Numbered from the stretch's first letter, positions 1 through 8,500 are shown. The stretch: DNA of 22,585 nucleotides from Eubacteriales Family XIII. Incertae Sedis bacterium (GCA_031255695.1 JAIRSA010000126.1:1-22585), one strand, 5' to 3'. The notes: generated by a model from the letters alone, not told the origin. Numbers and translations are program-made.

Positions 1-31
1 CCACTACACCCACTGAAGAAGGATTGTTTTT

Positions 32-616
32 ATGCATAAGGAATTATTGAAAATTTTCCCATTTCCCGAATATGTTATTTCGATTATAGAAATAACAATG
101 GCAGTTATTATTGTTTTTCTTTTGGGGAGAAAAATTTGCGGAAAAATTTGTCCTTATGGATTGTTACAAGATTTAATTTATAAAATAAAATTTCCTCTAA
201 AGATAAAGACATTTAAAGGGGATAAATATTTACGATATTTAAAGTATATACTTTTGTTTTTACCATTTGTTGAAATTAATTATGAAGATTTTGATATTCC
301 ACTAGTGATAAATATAATATCAATAGTAGTAATTTTTGTATTTATTCCAATAATAATAAGTCGTCCCTTATGCAAATATCTATGTCCATTAGGGATTATA
401 TTTGCTATAGGAAACAAAATCCCACCAAAGAAATATGAAATAAATATAGAAAAATGTACCGAATGTGGTTTGTGTATAAAAAAATGCAAGATGGATATTA
501 TTCCATATAAAAAAATAAATAGTATAGAATGTATATATTGTGGAAATTGTAAAAAAATATGTCCATGTAAGGCAATCGATAAAAAGAACCCGTTTGCCGT
601 CGGCCGCCGCGCCTGA
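32..616 (+). CDS. 4Fe-4S polyferredoxin membrane protein (NapH/YccM-like), 3' end altered
   Basis: Predicted inner-membrane electron-transfer protein of 194 residues. It has a membrane segment near residues 14-32, followed by the CGKICP motif typical of NapH/NosR/YccM-like proteins. One or two more hydrophobic stretches follow (about 68-80 and 88-110), then a second C-x3-CP motif (CKYLCP), then a soluble ferredoxin domain with two full cluster motifs, CTECGLCIKKC and CIYCGNCKKICP. By family it passes electrons between the membrane and a redox enzyme; the partner is unknown. The ATG has an AAGAAGGA ribosome site 8 bases upstream. The DNA is very AT-rich with A/T-ending codons, unlike anything else here. 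The last dozen or so residues are read from GC-rich DNA past a sharp composition change near 585-600, so the native C-terminus is probably lost. Either recent transfer or a chimeric contig would explain this. Confidence 0.75.
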   Translation: MHKELLKIFPFPEYVISIIEITMAVIIVFLLGRKICGKICPYGLLQDLIYKIKFPLKIKTFKGDKYLRYLKYILLFLPFVEINYEDFDIPLVINIISIVVIFVFIPIIISRPLCKYLCPLGIIFAIGNKIPPKKYEINIEKCTECGLCIKKCKMDIIPYKKINSIECIYCGNCKKICPCKAIDKKNPFAVGRRA

Positions 617-772
617 ACGTAAATTCCTGGAAAAACAGAAAGCCCTGTATGCGGCACTCAGTGTGGATCAGCCCGCATAGATATATTTTTTACGGATTTC
701 AGGTTTCAACGAATTGAGGAAATTGCACAATTCCGCAAGCATTGAAAAGCCTGCGTTTATATCAACAATGTA
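617..772. other. Intergenic stretch with an orphan reading-frame tail
   Basis: No complete gene is visible. A plus-strand frame open from the composition junction to a TAG at 678-680 reads like a protein C-terminus (ending KALYAALSVDQPA) in a different frame from the AT-rich gene, and could be the stump of a gene cut by the junction. A minus-strand frame ending at 668 (tail KPEIRKKYIYAG) also looks protein-like. I recognise neither. Confidence 0.3.
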
Positions 773-801
773 TTGACAACGTGATCCGTTTGTGATACAA
801 T
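773..801 (+). promoter_or_regulatory. Sigma-A promoter of the toxin-antitoxin operon
   Basis: TTGACA at 773-778, a 17-bp spacer and TACAAT at 796-801 form a near-consensus promoter just upstream of the antitoxin. A GGAGGTGG ribosome site lies at 812-819. Toxin-antitoxin pairs normally repress such a promoter themselves; no clear palindromic operator was seen. Confidence 0.8.
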
Positions 802-823
802 ACAACAAATTGGAGGTGGAATT

Positions 824-1105
824 ATGGCGACGGCGAACATAAACGTAAGAACGGACGCAGAGGTTAAGGCGCAGGCTCAGCGGATTTTTGAATCTATCGG
901 GATTGACTTGTCCACGGCAGTCAATCTGTTTCTCAGGCAAACGATCAGGGCGAACAATCTGCCATTCGTGGTGGGGGCGGTGTATGCAAGCCCCGCTGAA
1001 AGCATTACGGCGAAGCGCGTCTCACAGTGCGGGGTCTGGAAAGGCAAATATTCTCTGCCGGAGGACTTTGACAGACCTCTCGATGACTTTAAGGAGTATA
1101 TGTGA
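824..1105 (+). CDS. RelB/DinJ-like antitoxin paired with a PIN toxin
   Basis: A 93-residue antitoxin. Residues 1-50 have the RelB/DinJ pattern: a short strand (NINVRTDAEVK), then amphipathic helices ending FLRQTIRANNLPF, the ribbon-helix-helix DNA-binding dimer. The C-terminal third (GVWKGKYSLPEDFDRPLDDF) resembles the tails of antitoxins that neutralise VapC-type PIN toxins, not RelE toxins, which agrees with the PIN gene downstream. The ATG is preceded by GGAGGTGG at 812-819. Its TGA overlaps the toxin ATG by one base (TGATG), so the two genes are translationally coupled. The antitoxin should bind the toxin and repress the operon promoter. Family assignment of the N-terminal half is firm; the role of the tail is inferred. 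Confidence 0.85.
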   Translation: MATANINVRTDAEVKAQAQRIFESIGIDLSTAVNLFLRQTIRANNLPFVVGAVYASPAESITAKRVSQCGVWKGKYSLPEDFDRPLDDFKEYM

Positions 1106-1491
1106 TGAGGTGTTTGCTTGATACGCATACCGCTTTTTGGTATTTCGAGGATAACGCTGCGCTTTCGCCAAAAGCAAAAGCGGTCATTTGCGATGGAACG
1201 AACGAAATATTCGTCAGCGTGGTTTCGGCATGGGAGATTGCCATAAAACGCAGTCTTGGCAGAGAAAACACGAAGCTGTGCAGTACCGCAGAATTGCTTG
1301 ACAGAATCGCCGCAAGCGGTTTTGAACTTCTCTGTCTCGAACCGCGCCACGTCCGCCCTGTTGAAACATTGCCTTATCATCACCGCGACCCATTCGACAG
1401 ACTGCTCATAGCAACGGCAATCGCGGAGGATATGACGTTCCTGTCCGCAGACGAAAATGTGCCTAAATACGATGTAAAATGGCTATGGTGA
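1105..1491 (+). CDS. VapC-family PIN-domain toxin (endoribonuclease)
   Basis: A 128-residue single PIN domain, the usual VapC size. Visible acidic residues of the metal site are Asp in LLDTHT near the start, Glu in SAWEIAIK (about residue 44), Asp in DPFDRLLIATA (about residue 96) and Asp in LSADENV. PIN toxins cleave RNA, often tRNA or rRNA, with Mg2+ or Mn2+; the target here cannot be read from the sequence. The ATG at 1105 overlaps the antitoxin stop. A GTG one codon upstream is possible but the TGATG overlap favours the ATG. The gene looks intact, and an intrinsic terminator lies about 30 bp downstream, so the pair forms a complete two-gene module. Confidence 0.88.
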   Translation: MRCLLDTHTAFWYFEDNAALSPKAKAVICDGTNEIFVSVVSAWEIAIKRSLGRENTKLCSTAELLDRIAASGFELLCLEPRHVRPVETLPYHHRDPFDRLLIATAIAEDMTFLSADENVPKYDVKWLW

Positions 1492-1519
1492 GAACCGCAT
1501 AACCGTATGAGCAAACTGC

Positions 1520-1553
1520 AAGCCGCATCTTCTTGTGAGGGTGTGGCTTTTTT
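1520..1553 (+). terminator. Intrinsic terminator of the toxin-antitoxin operon
   Basis: AAGCCGCAT (1520-1528) pairs with GTGTGGCTT (1541-1549) as a 9-bp stem with two G-U pairs, followed by a run of six T at 1548-1553. Confidence 0.75.
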
Positions 1554-1765
1554 GCGTCCAAAGCGTCCAAAGGTGGATGAATTGTAAATTATGCTCCCGC
1601 CGATTAAAAAATGATTGACACGCCACGGGCAATACAGCCAAATCAATTAAATCCAATGATTCATTCAGAATCGCTGCTGAGACGGCCACCCGCGAACGAC
1701 TCAATGCAGCCTGCGGTTTTGAAGAATTTTTCGTCACGCGGGACACTAAACCAACCTGCCAACGT
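1554..1765. other. Gap between toxin terminator and convergent permease
   Basis: About 210 bp without a convincing gene. A plus-strand frame through about 1660-1795 (ending TVTELYIV) has protein-like composition but lacks a start and runs into the permease. It may be a worn gene fragment; I could not identify it. Confidence 0.25.
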
Positions 1766-2641
1766 TCAACCGTGACGGAACTTTACATCGTATAACCAAA
1801 TTGATAGCAGGATAAGGCCGGTACCTATTGTTTGCGTAACCGACAGACTTTCCTTGAGAATAATTGCGGCGATAATAATCGTGAAGACCGGTTCCGACAA
1901 ACTGAGAATCGCAACTTTCCCGACTTCAACGGTCTTAATGCCATAATTGAAACAGAAAAAACCAATGACGGTGGAAATCGTTGCGAGAAGAAATGCGTAG
2001 ATTATCGTCTCGCGGCTAGGGATGCCAAACAGATTCGATGGAGACAAAACGCACGCCGCGCAAAATGCCACGACAGTACAAATAAAAGTATAATAAGCCG
2101 TTAAAGCAAACGTTCCCGTCCGTTCGATGAAGCGTTTTGTCAAAACCAAATAAATCGTATTTGTGATCGAAGTCAATATTATCAAGGCTATCCCTTTGAA
2201 GCGAAGAACCTCGACCGGCTTGAGAATTACCATCGCAAGCCCAAGCAATGAGACGGCTGTGGCGATGGCTTTGCCCATTGTGATATTGTCCTTCAATATG
2301 AAGTGCGCCAAGAGCAAAGTCCATATAAGATAAGCGTGATAGACAATCTCACCCAAAGAAGCGGACACATACTTGAATGCCGAAAAAAACAACAAACATT
2401 GCAACGCGTAAACGGTTCCGACGAGAAAAACGAAAGGCATTTCCTTTTTGTGATACTCAAAATTGAAATGAGGGGAAAGGCCCAATCCCAAAAATATCAG
2501 GCTCGAAAACAGAAATCTATAGAACAGAATCACAGAGGGCGACGAGGCGGCATGTTGGATTCCCAGAATAGAAAAAATTGGTATTAAACTATAGCAAACC
2601 GCCGCCGTTACCACGGACACCATACCGCTCTTTTTGTTCAT
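1766..2641 (-). CDS. EamA/DMT-family permease
   Basis: A 291-residue integral membrane protein with about ten hydrophobic segments arranged as two EamA halves of roughly 140 residues, the drug/metabolite transporter fold. The second-half motif with a conserved Glu-Pro late in the protein (LSLSEPVFTIIIAAIILKE) is typical of EamA transporters. Such proteins export or import small metabolites such as amino acids or nucleosides; the substrate cannot be told. The ATG at 2641 was chosen because TGGAG sits six bases upstream and MNKKSG begins directly before the first membrane helix; earlier in-frame ATGs at 2653 and 2671 have weaker sites. A promoter lies about 95 bp upstream. It stands alone on the minus strand, convergent with the toxin-antitoxin pair. 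Confidence 0.85.
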   Translation of the reverse strand: MNKKSGMVSVVTAAVCYSLIPIFSILGIQHAASSPSVILFYRFLFSSLIFLGLGLSPHFNFEYHKKEMPFVFLVGTVYALQCLLFFSAFKYVSASLGEIVYHAYLIWTLLLAHFILKDNITMGKAIATAVSLLGLAMVILKPVEVLRFKGIALIILTSITNTIYLVLTKRFIERTGTFALTAYYTFICTVVAFCAACVLSPSNLFGIPSRETIIYAFLLATISTVIGFFCFNYGIKTVEVGKVAILSLSEPVFTIIIAAIILKESLSVTQTIGTGLILLSIWLYDVKFRHG

Positions 2642-2704
2642 AAAAAACTCCATTCCGCTTGTTTCGCGCACTTCCCGCCCACGCCGTTTCCCCTCTGCCC
2701 GGAT

Positions 2705-2729
2705 TTGCCGCCGTCATTCTAGGCGGCAA
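2705..2729 (-). promoter_or_regulatory. Perfect stem-loop at the 5' end of the permease transcript
   Basis: TTGCCGCC and GGCGGCAA form a perfect 8-bp inverted repeat with a 9-base loop, starting 4 bp beyond the -10 box of the permease promoter. It could be an operator at the transcription start or a 5' stabilising hairpin of the roughly 85-base leader. Confidence 0.45.
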
Positions 2730-2733
2730 GCGC

Positions 2734-2762
2734 AGTATATCACCAATGACTGCGGAGCGCAA
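2734..2762 (-). promoter_or_regulatory. Sigma-A promoter of the EamA permease
   Basis: On the minus strand TTGCGC (2762-2757), a 17-bp spacer and TATACT (2739-2734). Confidence 0.7.
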
Positions 2763-2786
2763 CAATAAAAGCCATAAAGGTAGCTG

Positions 2787-2814
2787 TTGACATACCCGGT
2801 GCACATGATATACT
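2787..2814 (+). promoter_or_regulatory. Sigma-A promoter of the KDPG aldolase/KDG kinase unit
   Basis: TTGACA at 2787-2792, a 16-bp spacer and TATACT at 2809-2814. It faces away from the permease promoter, only 25 bp apart, so both share a regulatory region. The predicted leader before the aldolase is long, about 260 bases, and includes a 12-bp GC palindrome at 2872-2883 and a duplicated ribosome-site segment. Confidence 0.75.
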
Positions 2815-2982
2815 TATACTGTTCTTGGTGGAAATCCGTTCAAAAATTGCATCAAAACAGTGATTGCGGCTGGCCGCGCGGCCGGTCTGAACTGAACCGA
2901 TATTATGCCCGTTTCTTAAATAATATATCAATTAATGCATGCCTGGCTTGGGGTTGCCGAGCCGGGGCAGCTTGGCAATACC

Positions 2983-3071
2983 GCTGTCCTGCTGCGTGCC
3001 GGGAAGGAGGGGGCGCAAAAGTTCAAGGAAAATGCCATCGGTAGCTGTCCTGCTGTGCGCCGGGAAGGAGG
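2983..3071 (+). repeat. Duplicated ribosome-binding segment (two 28-bp copies)
   Basis: Copies at 2983-3010 and 3044-3071 are identical except for about three central bases. Both end in GGGAAGGAGG. Only the second is followed at usable distance by a start codon (ATG 3081). The first has no start codon at proper spacing. Confidence 0.75.
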
Positions 3072-3080
3072 TCTTTGGTC

Positions 3081-4175
3081 ATGGTCCAGCTTTCAGTAGA
3101 AGAAAAAGTCAAAAGGTATGGTTTGGTCCCGGTGGTCTCGTTCCAGGACGCGGGGCAGGCGGTGCCGGCCGCTGCGGCGCTTGAGGACGCGTATTTGGGC
3201 ATTATGGAGATAACGCTGCGCACGGATGCGGGGCTTGAGTCGATCCGGCGCGTCAAGGCGCTGCGCCCTAGCGTGCTTGTGGGGGCGGGGACGGTCCTAA
3301 GCGCGGAAAATGCCAAGGCGGCGGTCGATGCTGGCGCGGAGTTCATAGTCTCGCCGGGCTATCAGGATGACATAGTGGACTGGTGTGCCCAAAATGCGGT
3401 CCCGGTATTCCCTGGCTGCGTCACCCCGACGGAGATCCAATGCGCTCTGAGGAAGGGGCTGCGCACCTTGAAATTTTTCCCGGCGAACATCTACGGCGGG
3501 CTCAAGGCGATGAAGGCGCTTAACGGGCCTTTTGCCTCGGCGGGCCTGAGTTTCGTGCCGACGGGCGGCGTCGACAACAGCAATCTCAGCGAGTATGCGC
3601 GGAGCCCCTTTATAGCGGCGATTGGCGGCAGCTGGATATGCACGGGGAAGGATCTGGAGGCGGGCGATTTCCAGCACATAACGGCGACAGCGAGGGCGGC
3701 GATAGACATCCTGCTGGGCTTTGGGTATTCTGGAATGGGCGATGCCGGGCAGGTCGGGGGCGTTGCCGGGCAGACTGGGGGCACTGCCAGGCCGGTTGGT
3801 GGCGCTGTCGGGCAGGCCGGGGGCGCTGTTGAGCTGGCCGAGGGCGCTGCCGGGCAGGTTGGTGGCGCTGTCGGGCAGGCCGGGGGCGCGGCCAGGCCGG
3901 CTGGGGATGCCGCCGGTGGGCATGCGGCGGTTGCGGAAGCTGCCGGCCGCAACGTGATCATGGCTAACAGCATACCGCGCACCGTGTTCTATCTCGAAAA
4001 GAAGGGCTTCCGGCTTCTGGAGGGCGGCGGGGCGGCCGGCCCTAGCGCGGGCATCGGTTCCGGCGCCGGCATTGGCGCCGCCGGCATCGATCCTGCCTCT
4101 GGCCCAGTTCCTGGCGGCACTGTGTGCGCCGGGCCGTTTGGCGACGTATATAGTATTATGCTGTCGGGCAATTGA
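3081..4175 (+). CDS. eda: 2-dehydro-3-deoxyphosphogluconate (KDPG) aldolase with repeat linker and VOC-like tail
   Basis: Splits KDPG into pyruvate and glyceraldehyde-3-phosphate, the last step of the Entner-Doudoroff/hexuronate route. Residues 1-215 are a class I aldolase barrel: Glu43 in MEITLRT, VGAGTVL, FIVSPGY, FPGCVTPTE, Schiff-base Lys131 in LKFFPAN, and the phosphate loop PTGGVDNSN. Plain Eda enzymes are about 210 residues; this one has 364. Residues about 221-276 are eight heptads of [AV]-x-GQ-x-GG type encoded by 21-bp repeats. The tail (VIMANSIPRTVFYLEKKGF, then GDVYSIMLSG at the end) resembles the C-terminal VOC-like domain found on some Clostridia aldolases, here interrupted by another Gly/Ala-rich stretch. 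ATG 3081 follows AAGGAGG by nine bases; a TTG at 3075 is less likely. The kdgK-like gene follows after 99 bp. Confidence 0.9.
   Translation: MVQLSVEEKVKRYGLVPVVSFQDAGQAVPAAAALEDAYLGIMEITLRTDAGLESIRRVKALRPSVLVGAGTVLSAENAKAAVDAGAEFIVSPGYQDDIVDWCAQNAVPVFPGCVTPTEIQCALRKGLRTLKFFPANIYGGLKAMKALNGPFASAGLSFVPTGGVDNSNLSEYARSPFIAAIGGSWICTGKDLEAGDFQHITATARAAIDILLGFGYSGMGDAGQVGGVAGQTGGTARPVGGAVGQAGGAVELAEGAAGQVGGAVGQAGGAARPAGDAAGGHAAVAEAAGRNVIMANSIPRTVFYLEKKGFRLLEGGGAAGPSAGIGSGAGIGAAGIDPASGPVPGGTVCAGPFGDVYSIMLSGN
3741..3908 (+). repeat. Eight 21-bp in-frame tandem repeats inside the aldolase gene
   Basis: Eight consecutive 21-bp units, degenerate around GCTGTCGGGCAGGCCGGGGGC-like sequence (units 4 and 7 are almost identical), keep the reading frame and encode seven residues each. 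They lie between the catalytic barrel and the C-terminal domain. Confidence 0.9.
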
Positions 4176-4274
4176 TACTGCTCAAGATTTATGGGCAACT
4201 CTGCCGCAAAGATGCTATGGCTTCGGCCGGCAGGCGGCATTAACATTGTTTAACATAGAAAGAAGAGGTTTACA

Positions 4275-5309
4275 GTGGGCAAATATCTATCTTTTGGCGA
4301 GATCATGCTGCGGCTGAAGGCGCCGCAGAACGAGCGGCTGTTCCAGTCCCCCATGCTTGAGGCCACGTTCGGGGGCGGGGAGGCGAATGTGGCTGTATCG
4401 CTTGCGAATTACGGCATGGACGCCGTCTTCCTGAGCGTGTTGCCGGATAATGAGCTGGGCGCAGAGTGCGTGCGTGAGCTGCGCAGGTTTAATGTAGACA
4501 CATCCCGCATTGTCTTCGGCAAGGGCAGGCTTGGGATATATTTCCTCGACAAAGGGGCGAACCAATTGCCGAGCCGGGTCGTGTATGACCGCGATGGCAC
4601 GGCGATCTCATTGGCGGGGCCTGGGGATATTGACTGGGCTTCTGCCTTCGAAGGCGTGAGCTGGTTCCATATGACGGGGATCACGCCCGCGATATCGCAG
4701 GGGCTATGCGATCTTTCCGCCGAAGCCGTGTCGGAGGCAAAAAAACGGGGGATCACCGTCTCGTGCGACCTCAACTACCGGAAGAAGCTGTGGGGCTACG
4801 GCAAGGCGGCGACTGAAGTGATGCCGCAGATCGCGGAATATGCGGATGTGCTGATAGCGAATGAAGAGGATTGCCAGAAATCGCTTGGCATATGCGCCGA
4901 GACTGCGGACGACGTGATCAGGGGCGCGGTGGACACTCGGCGCTACGAGGAGATCGGGGAGCGCGTCCTGGAGGCCTTCCCCAAGCTGTCTATGATCGCG
5001 ATAACGCTGAGGGAGAGCCACAGCGCGAGCCATAACGGATGGAGCGCCTGCCTCAGGGACAGGGAGCGCTTCTATCTGAGCAGGAAATACGAGATCACGG
5101 ATATAGTGGATCGCGTCGGCGGCGGCGATGCCTTCGCGGGCGGGCTTATATACGGTTTGAATGCGTACAGCAGCAAGCAGGAGGCGCTTGAGTTCGCGGT
5201 GGCGGCGAGCTGCCTCAAACATTCGATCGGCGGCGATTTCAACCGGATCGGGGTGAAGGAGGCGGAAGCGCTGGCGAAGGGCGACGGATCGGGGCGCGTG
5301 CAGCGCTAG
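4275..5309 (+). CDS. kdgK: 2-keto-3-deoxygluconate kinase, PfkB family
   Basis: Phosphorylates KDG to KDPG with ATP, feeding the aldolase encoded just upstream. The 344-residue protein shows the ribokinase/PfkB fold: N-terminal substrate lid with FGGGEANVAVSLANYG (about residues 34-49), the sugar-binding region around CDLNYRKKLW, and the C-terminal signature DRVGGGDAFAGGL with catalytic base Asp285. The start is GTG at 4275 with AAGAAGAGG upstream. With eda it forms the lower half of hexuronate catabolism, and the adjacent xylanase makes glucuronate from xylan side chains a likely source (inference). The upper-half genes (uronate isomerase, dehydratase) are not in this window. A closely related fructokinase is possible, but the pairing with eda argues for KDG. 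Confidence 0.88.
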   Translation: MGKYLSFGEIMLRLKAPQNERLFQSPMLEATFGGGEANVAVSLANYGMDAVFLSVLPDNELGAECVRELRRFNVDTSRIVFGKGRLGIYFLDKGANQLPSRVVYDRDGTAISLAGPGDIDWASAFEGVSWFHMTGITPAISQGLCDLSAEAVSEAKKRGITVSCDLNYRKKLWGYGKAATEVMPQIAEYADVLIANEEDCQKSLGICAETADDVIRGAVDTRRYEEIGERVLEAFPKLSMIAITLRESHSASHNGWSACLRDRERFYLSRKYEITDIVDRVGGGDAFAGGLIYGLNAYSSKQEALEFAVAASCLKHSIGGDFNRIGVKEAEALAKGDGSGRVQR

Positions 5310-5421
5310 CCGCAGCACTGGCCGGCAGCGCGTGGCGCATGCGGCGCCTGGCAGAAAGTGGCCTGGGGCCCGCGCGGCGCCCGGCCGAGGGCGCGTGCAG
5401 CGCATGCGGCGCCAGTGCCGG
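5294..5421 (+). repeat. GC-rich direct repeats after the kinase gene
   Basis: GCGCGTGCAGCGC occurs at the very end of the kinase gene (overlapping its stop) and again near 5390, and GCGCATGCGGCGCC occurs near 5335 and 5400. The segment is low-complexity and codes for nothing convincing. Confidence 0.6.
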
Positions 5422-5462
5422 CCCGCGGGGATATTTGGGGGGAGTCCATGTACCTTTGCCTT

Positions 5463-5489
5463 AAACCGAGGGACATCCTGCGGTTTTGC
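5463..5489 (+). terminator. Weak intrinsic terminator after the kinase
   Basis: AAACCG (5463-5468) pairs with CGGTTT (5481-5486), with an inner AGG/CCT pairing and a broken T run (TTTTGCTTT). A second stem (5493-5514, nine pairs, GGCG loop) lies between it and the xylanase ribosome site and may shield or process the leader. Confidence 0.45.
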
Positions 5490-5545
5490 TTTGGGAGGGC
5501 CGGCGGGCCCTTCCTAATCTACTATCACAGTTAGGAGGGAATAGC

Positions 5546-8500
5546 ATGAAAAGGACAAGAACTTCAATCAAACGGACGGCGTACAGGCTGCTAGCCTGTC
5601 TGCTGGCAGTCACGCTGCTTCCGGCCTTAGCGCCGGCTGCCTACGGGCCACAGGCAAGCGCCGCTTCGCCGAGGACGGTGGAGTACAACCTGAACGGCGG
5701 GGAAGGCACGGCGCCAGTGGACGGCGCGGTGTACAGCACAGCGCCTTACAGAGCTGTCATACTGGACATCGACGGAGGCGGCGGCAAAGTGACGCCCCCG
5801 CCGGGCAAGCGCTTCACCGGGTGGAGCCCGCTTGCGGATGGCGTGGCGAACGAATGGTACGCGCCGGGCAAGTCGGTCATAGTGAGCGCCAACGGCCTGG
5901 AGCTATACGCGATCTGGGCGGACACGAAGCCCCAATACAACGTGGCCTTCCGGGCGAAGGTGCCAGGCGTCACGATCCTGCCGCAGACAGTGCCCGCCGG
6001 CGGGGCTGTGGCAGAGCCGACAGCCCCCACATATAGCGGCTACGATTTTGACGGATGGTACGCAGATTCGTCGTTCAGGGAAGCGGCGAAGTGGGATTTC
6101 GCCACAGATAGGGTGAACAGCGACCTCATTTTGCACGCCAAGTGGAAGGAGCAGGGGATCAGGCCTTGGACAGCGACATACCATCTGCTGCCTGAAGTGC
6201 GCACGAACGGCGGGCCAGGCGTCCCGCCGCCATCATACACCATTGAAAACCCCGGCCCTGGCGGCGCAAATGTCAGGGTAGCCGACATAACGCCCGGAAC
6301 GACATTGGAGGGCAAGGTCTTCGCGGGCTGGTCGACATCGCCGGCACGGGTGCTTGAGCTGAAATACCGTCCGGGCACAAACATGAGCGACTATGTCGCC
6401 GTGAAATACGAGGGCGCGGATCTCTACGATGTATGGGTGGATGCGGATCCGGCCTATTCAAATTCCGTGACCGTGGATTTCAGCGATGAAAAGCAGACCA
6501 TGGCAGGGCTCGGCAACGCGCTCGCATTCAACAAAACATCGGGCTATCTGCAGATATACAAGAAATTCCAGGCGCTGGGCGTGCCAGAAGACGAAAACCT
6601 GGCCATACGTGCGCTGAACCTGGCCGTTGACGCCGAAACCGGCGCGAAGCTGGAGGTATTCCGCGCCATAGTGGGCGACGGCGGCGTCACCGCCCCCGAC
6701 ATAAACCCCGCGACAGGCGAGAAATATGAATGGGGCAACCGCTACTACGACGGGCCGAACGACACGATCTGGCCCGAACCGGGCATCGAGAACATCGTCT
6801 GGAACAGGCCGGACTGGCCCTCGCAGAGGGACAAGTTCGACGCCAACCAGATCTGGTACATGCAAAAGGCATTGGAAGTGAACCCGGACCTGAAGGTGTA
6901 CGGCGCCGTGTGGTCCGCCCCATATTGGATGAAGACCAATCTGGGCGTCCGCAACGACACGCCCGACAACCCGAACGGGTCGCCCAAGACGACGTACCCG
7001 CTGCTGGACGACGCCTATTACAAGGATTACGCGAGATACCTGTGCGAATGGGCCTGGGGCATGTACGCCTGGTACGGCATACCCATCTATGCCGTGTGCC
7101 CGACGAACGAGCCTGAGATAGACCATGGGTATTCGGCAATGGTGCTGCGCGGGGACGATTACGAGCGCTTCATGCTGGAATACCTGAAGCCGATGATCGA
7201 GCTATACCAGATCGAGGGGAAATTCGGCAAGGAGCCTATCGGCGCGGGCAAGGGCTTTGGCGCCGTGGCGCCCATCATGGGCGTGGCAGCGCCGGAGGCC
7301 ACGCGCATGGACCGCTCAACCAGCCCTGTCGACATGGGCACCCCAGACAGGCCGGGATACGGCGGCATGATGGCCAAGGACGAGATCGCGGACATGGTCT
7401 CGGTATTCACCACGCATATGTACGAGAACGACCATTTCCTTTATGAGCCACGGGTGGCGGACGGCAATGATCCGATCTACCCTGCGTTCATGAACAAATA
7501 CAGCGACATCTGGATGACCGAGATCGGGCAGCAGTTCCCCGCATACAATTCCAACAATGTCATAGACAACTTCAGCATGGTGAACGGCCTGTTCTGGGCA
7601 AGGCGCATCTCGAACGAGTTCGCCAGCGAGCCGGGCTTCAGTTCATATATACTGTGGAACGGCACGGGCTCGGCGGGCGTGGGCAATGACACGGCCCGCT
7701 GGGTGAACATGCTCAACGCCGGGTCGGGTCAGACGACCCTGGCTTCGCTGACGGGCCAGATGCGCATATACAAACGTTTCTACACAGTGGCGCAGTTCTC
7801 GCGCTTCATAAATCCGGGCGATATAAGGGTCGGCGCCGATAGGGTCCCATTCGAGGGCGCCAATGTCACCGCCTACAAGAGCGCGGACGGCAAGGGCTTT
7901 GCCATAGTGGCGCTCAACGAGGACAGCGAGGATCACACCATTGCCATAAAGCTTGACGGCAATGACGCCAGGCGGATGATCCCGTACCGCACATCCGACA
8001 GGGAGAACCTGAAGAAACTGGATGCTGTGGATGCGGGCGCCGACGGCGTGTTCACCGTGAAGCTGCCGGCCATGTCCATGACCACCTTCGTCGACGACAA
8101 GGGCGACGCCAATCTGCCGAGCATGAATATACGCGACGTGTTCACCATCATGGAGGCCGAGGACAATGACGGCAGCGAGGGCGTCTCGGCTTCGGATGGC
8201 GGCGTCGTGATGGCGGGCGGCGGCTATCTCAAGTTTGCCGACTTCAATTTCGCGGACGGCACCGGCATCCCCAGCAACAACATCCACGTGCTGCGCATGA
8301 TAGCGGATGCCAAGGCTGACACCGAAGGCCGTCTGGAAGCGCGTGTGGGCGGGCCGTCAGGCAGGCTGGTCGGCGTGTTCCAGTTAAGCGCGTCGGATGA
8401 GGCAGCGAAGCACTATGCGCAGATCGACACGGGCGATCTGGGCGCCTATGGGTTCAAGGACCTCTATCTGAAGTATGAAGGCGCAGGCAGCCTCTATGTG

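Noticed and set aside
1..39. An open frame from base 1 to a TAA at 37-39 overlapping the polyferredoxin start
   Set aside because: Only 12 codons are visible and nothing identifies a gene; it may be the tail of an upstream gene but cannot be supported.
1483..1746. Minus-strand 87-codon frame after the PIN toxin
   Set aside because: It overlaps the toxin terminator and the toxin's own end, has no ribosome site and matches nothing I recognise.
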